DNA of 64,000 nt from SABI01 sp963678555 (GTDB lineage Bacteria; Spirochaetota; Spirochaetia; Sphaerochaetales; Sphaerochaetaceae). Of this stretch, positions 25,695 to 34,065 are shown piece by piece; within the stretch, counting starts at the first letter, position 1; every line of letters starts with the position of its first letter. A program made the translations under genes and the position numbers. The stretch covers positions 186,001-250,000 of the forward strand of contig CAXXJA010000003.1 in assembly GCA_963678555.2 (NCBI GenBank), read 5' to 3'. Below the pieces are notes generated by a model. That model had not been told where the DNA came from. It ran no database searches and saw only the letters and a list, made by a program, of their open reading frames with translations.

Positions 25695-26801
25695 TCAGTG
25701 ATTTTTCCTGTAGCTGATAATCGCCCAGCTATTGGAGACAACCATAAGCGCTCCCAACGGTATCAGCTGCCGGAGAAGGTCCTGCGTCAGACACCCCCTC
25801 AGATAGACTCCCCGGAGCACTTCAATCATATAACGCAGGGGACTGGCATGACTGATGATCCGTGCCCATTCAGGCATACTTGAGATCGGAGTGAACAAGC
25901 CACTCAGGAAATCGAAAATCATCACGAAGAAAAACATCATGAACATCGCCTGCTGGTACGTGTTTGCATAGTTCGAAATGATCAGACCGAAACCGGATAC
26001 GGTGAAAACAAACAGGACTGCTGCAAGATAGAGAGCCGGAAGACTTCCTGCCGGAACCAGATGCCACACACCATACGCTATGACCATCATGAAGGTGAAC
26101 ACGAAGAACCCTATGAGCCAATACGGAATGAGCTTGGAAAGGATCAGCGTCCTCTTCCGAACGGGCGTAACATTCATACTTTCGATGGTGCCCGATTCCT
26201 TTTCACCGACGATATTCAGCGCAGGAAGAAACCCTGTGATCAGAAGAAGCCCGATGACCATGAGCGCTGGGACCATAAAATCCGGGTATGAAAGATGAGG
26301 ATTATAGCGATACTGAGGCTGAATACTGACCCGGGACGCCAGCTCCTGTGCGGGTTGTACCTCAGCCAGAAGCTCCATAGTGAAGTCCTGGATGACCGAG
26401 GAAAGATACACACTGCCGAGACTGCCTTTTGTACCGTTCACCGTGTCAGCAGATATCAGCACCTCAGGAACCCTGCCCATCATCAGGTCCTTCTGAAACT
26501 CATAGGGAATCTCGAGGATCATATCAGCAGTCCCCAGCTCTATCATTCTCAGTGCATCAGAATCGTTATAACGCAGCCCCGACACCCGGAAATATCCGGA
26601 AGAGGATATCTTCGCGAGAAGACGCTGAGAAACCATGCTCTCATCGTGATCTACGATCACCACATTGATGTTCTTTATATCGAAATTCGCAGCAAGAGGA
26701 AGAATCAGGAGGACTATGATGGGAAATATGAGGATCATCCTCGGAAGGAATGAGTTGCGCCTGATTTGAATAAATTCTTTCTGTACCAGATATTTCAGCA
26801 T
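25695..26801 (-). CDS. ABC-2 type permease, YbhR-like
   Basis: A 368-residue ABC exporter permease: N-terminal helix (about 23-42), a large extracytoplasmic domain (about 43-175), then five helices. The motif GEKESGTIESMNVTPVRKRTLILSKLIPYW is the coupling region of the YbhR/YbhS/YhhJ permeases. It is the last gene of an operon that starts with the TetR gene at 32381, separated by 2 nt from the companion permease. The two permeases form a heterodimer that, with the split ATPase pair, adaptor and TolC, should expel drugs or ions. Confidence 0.88.
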   Translation of the reverse strand: MLKYLVQKEFIQIRRNSFLPRMILIFPIIVLLILPLAANFDIKNINVVIVDHDESMVSQRLLAKISSSGYFRVSGLRYNDSDALRMIELGTADMILEIPYEFQKDLMMGRVPEVLISADTVNGTKGSLGSVYLSSVIQDFTMELLAEVQPAQELASRVSIQPQYRYNPHLSYPDFMVPALMVIGLLLITGFLPALNIVGEKESGTIESMNVTPVRKRTLILSKLIPYWLIGFFVFTFMMVIAYGVWHLVPAGSLPALYLAAVLFVFTVSGFGLIISNYANTYQQAMFMMFFFVMIFDFLSGLFTPISSMPEWARIISHASPLRYMIEVLRGVYLRGCLTQDLLRQLIPLGALMVVSNSWAIISYRKNH

Positions 26802-26803
26802 GG

Positions 26804-27910
26804 CTACTCCATTCTCGGTTTGAATTTCCGCAGACTGATGACAAGAACAACTATGCCCATCAGAGCCAGGACCGCGAGCTCGGTCACTATAGAACCTATT
26901 GAGAGTCCCTTGATCATGATCTTTCTCATCGCGGAAACATACCAGCGGGTCGGGATGAGATGAGATATGATCCGAAGGAGAAGAGGCATCGATTCGACAG
27001 GAAACATCATACCTGACAGGAGCATGACAGGAAGCATCATCCCCATTCCGGAAATCAGAAGAGCAACAAGCTGTGAATTGGCAATCGTGGAGATCATGAC
27101 ACCCATCAGCAGACCAACCACTATATACAGCAGGGAAACGATGACGAGAGCGAACCAGCTCCCTCTCACCGGGACTCCCAGTACACTCATCGCCATGAAA
27201 AGGCTCGTAACGAGGTTAAGACAGGAGAGCACAAAGTACGGTATTGTCTTCGCAAGAATGATGGCGGCAGGTCTCATCGGTGAAGCGAGCAGGATCTCCA
27301 TTGTTCCGGTTTCCTTCTCCCTGGCGATCGAGACCGATGTCATCATCGCACAGATCAGAAGAAGGATCATGCCGAGAACTCCCGGTACAAAATTATACGC
27401 TCCCTTCATCGCGGGGTTGTACAGAAAACGGGTCTCCACTTCAACCAACCCTGATGGACTGGCAGCTCCCCCCTGTTTCTGAGCCCATCGCGTGATGATC
27501 GCACTGGCATAATTGGTCAGGGTCTTTGCTGTATTGGGGTCACTGCCGTCAGTTATGACAGCGATATCCAGCTGCCCGCCCTGTACTCCTGTTGCTGTAA
27601 AGCGGGCAGGGAATACCAGTACCAGCCCTGATTCTCCCCTCCTGAGCACCTGATCAATGGATTCCTCGTCGTTCAGGTACCCGCCGAAGGTGAAGTACGT
27701 GCTCTGTGACATAGACTCGATAAGGGATCTGCTATCTGCATCCTGAGAGAGATCCAGTACCATGAACGTGGTACCTTTGACTTCGGTGGTCATGGCAAAG
27801 CCAATGAGAATAAGCATGATGATCGGTGTAGCCAGGAGGATCATCAGCGTCCAGCGATCTCTCAGGATATGGTGGAATTCCTTCTTCACAAAGGCAGCAA
27901 GAGAACTCAT
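26804..27910 (-). CDS. ABC-2 type permease, YbhS-like
   Basis: A 368-residue permease of the same layout as its downstream neighbour: first helix about 22-42, extracytoplasmic domain to about 185, five C-terminal helices, and the coupling motif REKETGTMEILLASPMRPAAIILAKTIPYF. Its start codon overlaps the stop region of the preceding ATPase gene by 1 nt, typical of an operon with coupled translation. Equal lengths and similar folds of the two permeases agree with a heterodimeric exporter. Confidence 0.88.
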   Translation of the reverse strand: MSSLAAFVKKEFHHILRDRWTLMILLATPIIMLILIGFAMTTEVKGTTFMVLDLSQDADSRSLIESMSQSTYFTFGGYLNDEESIDQVLRRGESGLVLVFPARFTATGVQGGQLDIAVITDGSDPNTAKTLTNYASAIITRWAQKQGGAASPSGLVEVETRFLYNPAMKGAYNFVPGVLGMILLLICAMMTSVSIAREKETGTMEILLASPMRPAAIILAKTIPYFVLSCLNLVTSLFMAMSVLGVPVRGSWFALVIVSLLYIVVGLLMGVMISTIANSQLVALLISGMGMMLPVMLLSGMMFPVESMPLLLRIISHLIPTRWYVSAMRKIMIKGLSIGSIVTELAVLALMGIVVLVISLRKFKPRME

Positions 27911-28647
27911 CAGTCAGCCGTCCTTTGTGCCTTTCGCGCTATCATCTGAAAGACCTCGTCCATGGAAGAGACCTGATACTCCTCTTTCAGCCGACCGGGG
28001 GTATCGAGTGCCTCTATCCTCCCATCGACCATAATGGAAACACGGTCACAGTATTCAGCCTCATCCATATAGTGGGTGGTAACAAAGACCGTTATACCGC
28101 TCTCTGCAGCCTCATAGATCATTTCCCAGAAACGCCGGCGGGAAGCCGGATCAACTCCTCCTGTGGGCTCATCGAGGAACACGATCCGTGGACTGTGAAA
28201 AATAGATACGGAGAAGGCAAGCTTCTGTTTCCACCCCAGCGGCAGAGTCGATACGAGGCTGTTCCTCTGTGTACTCAATCCCAGATTATCCAGGAGTTTA
28301 TCTCTTTTACCCTGTATTTCTCTCCTGGTCATACCGTAGATACCGCCGAACAACCTGATATTCTCATCGACAGTCATATCCCCGTACAGGGCGAATCTCT
28401 GACTCATATATCCAATATTCGCCTTGACCTTCTCGCTCTCCTTCCTGATATCGTAGCCAGCCACGATCCCGGTGCCGGCTGTCGGCCTGAGAAGTCCTGT
28501 CAACATCCTCATCGCCGTTGTCTTCCCTGCACCGTTGGCACCGAGAAATCCGAATATCTCACCATCCTTCACGAGGAAATTGATATGGTCTACAGCAGTG
28601 AAGGATCCGAACTTCTTCGTCAGATCGGTGACAGTGATGGCACTCAT
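27910..28647 (-). CDS. ABC transporter ATPase, equivalent to the C-terminal half of YbhF
   Basis: A 245-residue nucleotide-binding subunit. Walker A GANGAGKTTAMR, Walker B VFLDEPTGGVDP and the switch His (TTHYMDEAEYCDR) are intact. The signature is degenerate: LPLGWKQKLA in place of LSGGQ. YbhF-type second domains also show LPLGWKQ. In Escherichia coli the two ATPase domains form one polypeptide; here they are separate genes overlapping by 4 nt. This half therefore likely pairs with the upstream ATPase to give one or two functional ATP sites. Confidence 0.9.
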   Translation of the reverse strand: MSAITVTDLTKKFGSFTAVDHINFLVKDGEIFGFLGANGAGKTTAMRMLTGLLRPTAGTGIVAGYDIRKESEKVKANIGYMSQRFALYGDMTVDENIRLFGGIYGMTRREIQGKRDKLLDNLGLSTQRNSLVSTLPLGWKQKLAFSVSIFHSPRIVFLDEPTGGVDPASRRRFWEMIYEAAESGITVFVTTHYMDEAEYCDRVSIMVDGRIEALDTPGRLKEEYQVSSMDEVFQMIARKAQRTAD

Positions 28648-29576
28648 CGGTGTTCACCCACGGCCGAAAGAGAGAGGAATCTGTCCTCAATAGTGGGACT
28701 GATGTGCTGTATCGAGACCTCTCTCTGTCCATGATGATCAAGCCAGGAAATGAGATCCTTTTCCGTAACAGCACCGGCTTCGGTGGTCAGATGGATTGAA
28801 CTGCCAAAAGAGAAACAGGTCTCCACCAAAGGGTGTTTTTTCAGAACGGGAAGAAGCCGGTTCAGTCTATCAGCGTTGATCGACCAGAGATCTCCTGTGA
28901 ATCTCCCGGACAGTTCACCAGGGGATCCGATCTCAAGGATACGACCATCTTCGATAAGAGCGATCCTGTCACAGAGTTCTGCCTCATCCATGTAAGGAGT
29001 CGACACCAGAATGGAGATACCTTCCCGGTTGAACCGCTCCAGCATCGTCCAGAATTCTTTTCGGGACACAGGGTCAACACCCGTAGTCGGCTCATCAAGG
29101 AAGAGCACCGACGGTCGATGCACCAGTGCACAACAGAGAGCAAGCTTCTGCTTCATCCCCCCCGACAGAGCCCCGGCCCTGCGGGTGCTGAAAGGCTCGA
29201 GCTGCACCCAGATCTCCCGGATCAGGTCATAATTCTCTTGTATCGAAGTGTTGAATACTGTGGCGAAGAAATCAAGATTCTCCCGCACCGTCAGATCCTG
29301 ATAGAGGGAGAACCGCCCCGGCATGTACCCGATCTCTTTCCTGATCTTCCAGAAGTCCCGGACAACATCGAAACCGTTGACCGTAGCAGTGCCCTCATCC
29401 GGAACGATCAATGTCGTAAGGATTCGGAACAGGGAGGTCTTACCGCTCCCGTCAGCACCGATAAGGCCGAAGATCTCTCCTTCACCGACATCGATGTCGA
29501 TACCTTTCAGCGCATGGACCTTACCGTAGTGTTTCTTGAGCCCATGTGCTGCAATAGCCATCCGATCCATACTCAC
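28644..29576 (-). CDS. ABC transporter ATPase, equivalent to the N-terminal half of YbhF
   Basis: A 310-residue nucleotide-binding subunit. Walker A is GADGSGKTSLFR, the signature is ALSGGMKQKLALCCA and Walker B is VLFLDEPTTGVDPVSR; the His switch is absent in the form TPYMDEAELCDR. A C-terminal extension (about 235-310) is typical of ABC-2 drug exporters of the DrrA/YbhF type. It overlaps the adaptor gene by 4 nt upstream and the second ATPase by 4 nt downstream. Together these make the split form of the YbhF fusion protein. Confidence 0.9.
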   Translation of the reverse strand: MSMDRMAIAAHGLKKHYGKVHALKGIDIDVGEGEIFGLIGADGSGKTSLFRILTTLIVPDEGTATVNGFDVVRDFWKIRKEIGYMPGRFSLYQDLTVRENLDFFATVFNTSIQENYDLIREIWVQLEPFSTRRAGALSGGMKQKLALCCALVHRPSVLFLDEPTTGVDPVSRKEFWTMLERFNREGISILVSTPYMDEAELCDRIALIEDGRILEIGSPGELSGRFTGDLWSINADRLNRLLPVLKKHPLVETCFSFGSSIHLTTEAGAVTEKDLISWLDHHGQREVSIQHISPTIEDRFLSLSAVGEHR

Positions 29577-30469
29577 TCCACCTCGATGATCGCACCGTAC
29601 ATACCCAATTTCAGATAGCCATCGTTTTCGAGAGAGACCTTCACAGCATATACCAGAGAAGCCCGTTCATCCCTTGTCTGTACAGTCTTCGGTGTGAACT
29701 CTGCTTCCTCTGATATCCAGGAAACAGTACCCGTGTAGTATCTGCTGTCAGACTCTCCATGGTCGACCTTCACATTCACCGTATCGTTGAGTTGTATCGA
29801 TGACAGCTGTGATGCGGTGATGTATGCCCGCAGAAAGATGTTGTTCAGATCAGCGACCTTGAACAGCGGATGCCCTGCAGCAGCCAGTTCACCAGAGTCC
29901 ACATAGCGTGTCAGGAGTATACCGTCGATCGGACTTTGCAATATACACCTATCGATTCGGTCATCAAGCTGAGCTATCTGATACGAAAGCGATTCTATCT
30001 CATTATTCAAGCCTTCGACAGTCTGTTCCAGCGTACACTTCTGTGCCGCAAGCTGCAATTCAAGAGTCTTCACCCGGGCATCTGCATCCTCCTTCTGTTT
30101 CTGACTTGCGGCCTGAGAAACAGAGAGAGTCGTTATCCTTGCCTGGTCCGCTCTTGCGGCGGCAAGTTGTTCTTCAAGGGGCGCAAGCTGTATATCGATA
30201 TGAGGTTTCTGGCTCTCGATACGTTTCTGCATCGCAACCAGTTGACCTCTCTGAAGAACCAGCTGCTGATCATCGATCTTACCGATAATCTGGTTTTCGT
30301 CTACCAAAGTCCCTTCCTGTACATCGAAGGCAACAATCCGACCAGTTACCTCTGCACTTACGATCACCTCGGTCGCTTCGAGGCTCCCCTCTGCGATTAT
30401 GACATCCTCACTCGGTGAACATGAAACAACTGCAAGAAGTACAATACCTATGAGTGTGAGTTTCTTCAT
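29573..30469 (-). CDS. HlyD-type membrane fusion (adaptor) lipoprotein
   Basis: A 298-residue periplasmic adaptor, YbhG-like. The signal sequence ends in VVSC (Cys17), so it is probably lipid-anchored. It contains the biotinyl-lipoyl halves (EVTGRIVAFDVQEGTLVDENQIIGKIDDQQL, and LQSPIDGILLTRYVDSGELAAAGHPLF), a long coiled-coil hairpin between (about 75-165) and a beta-barrel C-terminal part. It bridges the inner-membrane ABC exporter and the TolC channel. It overlaps the downstream ATPase gene by 4 nt and is 5 nt from the tolC stop. Confidence 0.9.
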   Translation of the reverse strand: MKKLTLIGIVLLAVVSCSPSEDVIIAEGSLEATEVIVSAEVTGRIVAFDVQEGTLVDENQIIGKIDDQQLVLQRGQLVAMQKRIESQKPHIDIQLAPLEEQLAAARADQARITTLSVSQAASQKQKEDADARVKTLELQLAAQKCTLEQTVEGLNNEIESLSYQIAQLDDRIDRCILQSPIDGILLTRYVDSGELAAAGHPLFKVADLNNIFLRAYITASQLSSIQLNDTVNVKVDHGESDSRYYTGTVSWISEEAEFTPKTVQTRDERASLVYAVKVSLENDGYLKLGMYGAIIEVE

Positions 30470-30474
30470 CCCTT

Positions 30475-31773
30475 TTATTCTCCGTTTCCTGCGATAAGAT
30501 CAAGTTCGCTCTGAGCAAGCAGCAGCTGCACCTCGTGCTCTGCCTTCTTCATTTCTGCAAGGGTGACCTCGTTCATTTCCTCTATGAGATCAGATACAGA
30601 GAGGCTTCCGGTTTCAATCTTTGCTTCATCTGCGTTCTGTATCGATGCCTTCAGGGCAATGAGCTCTTTGTCCAGCTCGATCGTTTCCTTCAGGCGCTCT
30701 ATATCCTTCAGCTGCCTATGAAGTCTGATTTCTTCTTCGAGTGTGAACTGGTTAACCTGCATTCCCACCTGCTCCATCCGGGATTCAATCGTTTGTGTAT
30801 GTGCCTGGTAGGTGTAGTAGGCATCAAGCGCGAGAGAACCTCTGATACCTACAAGCCACCACGCCGAGGGATCGGGATTGAGCATATTCAGCCCCGGCTG
30901 GGTGTATCCTCCCTGAGCGAATACCTGAACCTTCGGGTACAGGCTTGCATGAAGAGCCTTCTGCTGTGCTTCAAGAGAGGCAAGCTGTCCCCGGTAGATG
31001 GAGAATTCATGCCTCAATCTGGAAACATCCTCAGATACAGGCCCTTCCGGCATCTCAGGTATACCAAGGTTCACATCATCTCCGAAGGCCATACCGGTCA
31101 TCCGTTCGAGCGTATAGAGGGTTTTCTCCCTCTCCGTTTCCAGTTCGAGAATACTGGACTTCATATTGATCTCTTCCACCCTGAGTGCATCCACATCGGA
31201 TCGTGTGGCTATGCCGTTATTCAGATAGGCAGTGACCTTGGCCCGAGTATCGGCAAGTACCTTCTGCATGATCCTGAGCTGGTCCAGCTTTCTGTCGAGA
31301 AGGATCACAGAGAAATAGGCCTGCCTGACAGCACGCTTCACTGAATCCATCTGTACGGCAAACTGCGCTCTGGATATAGCAGATGAAGCGACAACCGCCT
31401 CTTTCTGAGCTTTTACCGCTCCACCGTCAAGTACTAGCTGATTCACTTCTCCAACCAGCTGAAACTGGTTCAGGCTCCCGTCAAGGGTTATACCTGCAGC
31501 AGGGATGGAAACCGAGGTAACTTCTGACTGCCGTGTAGCTTTCGCTGCAAGTGAAACTTTCGGAAAGTACTGTGCGTTCGCCATCCGGAGACCGGAATCC
31601 TCTATCATTTCGATCCAGTGGAGCTGATCTGTCAGCGGGTGGTTGAGGAGTGCGTTCTCCTCGCATTGTTCCAGGGTTATTGTCTTACTCGCAAGGGGGA
31701 AAAGCATGATCAGGGTCAGCATCCCCACAGCAGGCAGCCGCAGTCTTGTTCTTACATTCATAGCGATCCTCAT
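30475..31773 (-). CDS. TolC family outer membrane efflux channel
   Basis: A 432-residue outer membrane channel with a signal peptide (cut near residue 28-30) and the two-repeat coiled-coil architecture of TolC/OEP proteins: LEQCEENALLNHPL at the start of repeat one, the VLDGGAVKAQKEA stretch near 115-130, and a second repeat from about 225 with VQVFAQGGYTQPG. Its presence implies a diderm cell envelope. The start overlaps the tetR stop by 4 nt. It is the exit duct for the ABC exporter encoded downstream. Confidence 0.88.
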   Translation of the reverse strand: MRIAMNVRTRLRLPAVGMLTLIMLFPLASKTITLEQCEENALLNHPLTDQLHWIEMIEDSGLRMANAQYFPKVSLAAKATRQSEVTSVSIPAAGITLDGSLNQFQLVGEVNQLVLDGGAVKAQKEAVVASSAISRAQFAVQMDSVKRAVRQAYFSVILLDRKLDQLRIMQKVLADTRAKVTAYLNNGIATRSDVDALRVEEINMKSSILELETEREKTLYTLERMTGMAFGDDVNLGIPEMPEGPVSEDVSRLRHEFSIYRGQLASLEAQQKALHASLYPKVQVFAQGGYTQPGLNMLNPDPSAWWLVGIRGSLALDAYYTYQAHTQTIESRMEQVGMQVNQFTLEEEIRLHRQLKDIERLKETIELDKELIALKASIQNADEAKIETGSLSVSDLIEEMNEVTLAEMKKAEHEVQLLLAQSELDLIAGNGE

Positions 31774-32381
31774 GGAAGCAGACTTACAAGAAGGATTCGT
31801 GCATTCTCCTTCCTTCTTGCTCGGAGCATATCCTCTACATGAATTTGATGCTGCTCCATGACATCTTCAAGAATGGGATAAAACAGAAACACTCCTATAT
31901 TCAGAGACACAATAGTCATCAGGATATCAAAAAAGGTCGTTTTCCGTATCGTGCCTTTCTGCATCTCCCTGTTGAGTTCTTTCTCGAATAGAGGGGAGAT
32001 GTCACCCAGAATTCCATGTATGATTTCCTTGAAACTCTCAAGCCGCTGGAGATTCGTGTGTATTTCATGCAGAAGAAACAACGGGACTCTGGGATTCCGG
32101 GATACTATGTCAAAGTGACCCTCACACAGGACCCGGACTTTATCCAAAAAGGGGATATTCGAATCCATCGGCTCTTTGAGAGAGGAAAGGAGGACCCGGA
32201 CCTTATCCTCAAAAATCATCTGGAAAAGCCGTTCCTTGCTGCGAAAGTAGTAATTGAGGAGAGACTGGTTGCAGCCTACCTCCCGTGCTATGTCGGTTGT
32301 GGAGGTGAGTGCAAATCCCCTTTCAAGGAAAAGCCGTTCTGCGGCCTCCAGGATAGCCTGTTCCATCTGTGTTTCCGCCAT
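31770..32381 (-). CDS. TetR family regulator of the efflux operon
   Basis: A 203-residue TetR-type repressor: the DNA-binding domain covers about residues 8-55 (AAERLFLERGFALTSTTDIAREVGCNQSLLNYYFRSKERLF split over the usual three helices), and the rest is an all-alpha ligand-binding domain. It is the first gene of the efflux operon and overlaps tolC by 4 nt, so it should control the whole unit. A perfect palindrome at 32394-32415, just upstream of its start, is the probable operator, implying autoregulation. Confidence 0.92.
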   Translation of the reverse strand: MAETQMEQAILEAAERLFLERGFALTSTTDIAREVGCNQSLLNYYFRSKERLFQMIFEDKVRVLLSSLKEPMDSNIPFLDKVRVLCEGHFDIVSRNPRVPLFLLHEIHTNLQRLESFKEIIHGILGDISPLFEKELNREMQKGTIRKTTFFDILMTIVSLNIGVFLFYPILEDVMEQHQIHVEDMLRARRKENARILLVSLLP

Positions 32382-32393
32382 TGTTGAAACTCC

Positions 32394-32415
32394 TATTTAA
32401 TAACATTATTAAATA
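32394..32415. promoter_or_regulatory. Palindromic operator of the TetR-controlled efflux operon
   Basis: Two perfect 10-bp arms, TATTTAATAA and TTATTAAATA, flank a CA dinucleotide, 12 nt upstream of the tetR ATG. The perfect symmetry, AT composition and position fit a TetR dimer site that also covers the promoter. Confidence 0.75.
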
Positions 32416-32589
32416 GTTCTATCAAAGATGTCAAGCAGTGCTGTGTTCCGGTCCTGGTTGCAGACTCATACTCACTGATATCTGCGTGGTGACAGGCTGT
32501 CTGGTGAATATTCATTGTCTTCACGTCTATCAGGCTCTTGCGGTCTCATACCATGAATGGACAGAAAACGGTACTGTACATTGCAGTAC

Positions 32590-32665
32590 GTGCTGACAGG
32601 AGTCCCGGCAGCTCTCTTGTCTGTGGTGCTTCAACGGTACCGCTACCCTGTTGCTCCCTGTCATG
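32590..32665 (-). pseudogene. Relic of a second MFS transporter gene
   Basis: On the minus strand the segment reads GTVEAPQTRELPGLLSA in one frame, nearly identical to the central-loop peptide of the MFS transporter at 22.4-22.5 kb (GTVETPKARELPGLLSA). The nucleotide match is also high over about 60-70 nt. No helices of an MFS protein are encoded on either side, so this is a degraded fragment of a paralogue or a duplicated snippet. The remaining interval 32416-32773 has nothing else identifiable except a short hairpin (TGTTCAA 32674-32680 with TTGAACA 32688-32694). Confidence 0.6.
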
Positions 32666-32773
32666 CCTGTTGCTGTTCAACCAATGATTGAACAGATATA
32701 TGCCCGATTAGTCTGCCACTCCTCTTCGTACTCAATGAGGTATGATGCGGCCTGATTTTCTTGGTCGACATTC

Positions 32774-33760
32774 TCATTTTTTCGATACTCTGCGATATTT
32801 CTGTCTGCTGCTGTTTGGTTTGTCCGGGATCGTCATTTCGATGAGATTGAGTCGCATTGCAGGAAGCAGGTAGTTGTCTCTGAATGTGGGCCGGTGAGAT
32901 ATGTTTACTTTTTCCATCAACTCTTTTGTGCTCATTGGTTCCTCTTCCATCACTGCCATCAGTTTTTTAACTTGTTCGGTAAGTTGTATGGTATCTTGTA
33001 CGGTATCTTCAAGCTCCATCAGCGTGTCGCGAATAATTCCCAGAAGGAATTCAACGAATTTTCCGGAATCAGCGCTCTGGTCGCACTCTCTCAGCACCTC
33101 ATAGTATTCATGCTGATGTTCCTTGATCAGTGTATCGACCGGCAGCCAGCCTAGCAGAGGATTCCACCCATGGAGAAGGAGTGTCTGCCACATACGCCCC
33201 ATGCGTCCGTTTCCGTCGCTGAATGGATGTATGAATTCAAATTCATAATGAAAGATGCAGCTTTTTATGAGGGGATGACTCTGGGTATGTTCTACCCAGT
33301 CCATCAATTGAGCCATCTGCTGCTCTACAAGCTGTGCTGGAGGAGCCATATGAATCAACTGGGAACCGTTGAATATACCTACACCACCCTTTCTAAACCT
33401 TCCTGCATCCTCTGCAAGATTTCTCATAAGCATACCGTGCGCCGCTAGCAGGGCGTCTATTGAATAGGGATCGTATTCAAGAAGCATATCATAGGTTTTA
33501 CAGGCGTTTGTCACTTCCAGAATATCACGTGAGGGACCGAGTACTCTTCGCCCCTGAATAATTGCAGATACCTGATCCAGGGATAACGAGTTGTTTTCAA
33601 TTGCAAGGGATGCCTGGATTGTTTTTATTCGGTTGTCTCTTCTCAATTCGGGATGTATCCCGTCAGTTTCGCCCAGCGAAATTCTGGTTATACGTTCGGT
33701 GATATCAGCAACAAGATTTACAGTAGTATCGGAGAGCGTGCATGGGGGTTTGTAGGAAAT
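32774..33760 (-). CDS. Fic family adenylyltransferase with apparent ATT start codon
   Basis: Fic proteins transfer AMP from ATP to hydroxyl groups of target proteins. The catalytic loop HPFSDGNGRMGR is canonical, and the inhibitory helix SLAIEN fits the (S/T)xxxE(G/N) class near residue 55. The C-terminal part (about 255-328) is a winged-helix-like domain. Taking TTG 33646 as the start would leave out homologous N-terminal sequence: the frame is open upstream and reads SYKPPCTLSDTTVNLVADI, like the usual Fic start. The first codon there is ATT at 33760, 6 nt after a perfect AAGGAGG. Either ATT is used for initiation or an ATG was lost by mutation. The whole product would have 328 residues. 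Confidence 0.8.
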   Translation of the reverse strand: MSYKPPCTLSDTTVNLVADITERITRISLGETDGIHPELRRDNRIKTIQASLAIENNSLSLDQVSAIIQGRRVLGPSRDILEVTNACKTYDMLLEYDPYSIDALLAAHGMLMRNLAEDAGRFRKGGVGIFNGSQLIHMAPPAQLVEQQMAQLMDWVEHTQSHPLIKSCIFHYEFEFIHPFSDGNGRMGRMWQTLLLHGWNPLLGWLPVDTLIKEHQHEYYEVLRECDQSADSGKFVEFLLGIIRDTLMELEDTVQDTIQLTEQVKKLMAVMEEEPMSTKELMEKVNISHRPTFRDNYLLPAMRLNLIEMTIPDKPNSSRQKYRRVSKK

Positions 33761-34000
33761 ATCGTACCTCCTTCAACTCGTATTCATTATACCGTACAAG
33801 TTCCCTTTATGAAACATGAACAGCTTCCTATCGTGAGATGAAGTTCTTCAGCTTTCGCCATTACGTTTTAAGCTTTTCATGGGCTTCGGACCACTGTAGC
33901 ACACGAATGGCTTGCACCGTGTCCACGTGGTGTTGCATACTTCATCCGGGACCTTTCAATCCAGATACATTCAGTGCGTAAGGACCTAGGAAAATATCAT

Positions 34001-34030
34001 TTGACACTGTCATGAAAAATAGACTAGTAT
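34001..34030 (+). promoter_or_regulatory. Sigma70-like promoter upstream of the second DUF4143 ATPase
   Basis: TTGACA (34001-34006), 18-nt spacer and TAGTAT (34025-34030), 35 nt ahead of the TTG start at 34066. The rest of the interval from 33761 contains no gene. Confidence 0.6.
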
Positions 34031-34065
34031 AAACTAACACTTTATAAAAGTCGAGGTTTTTAGAA

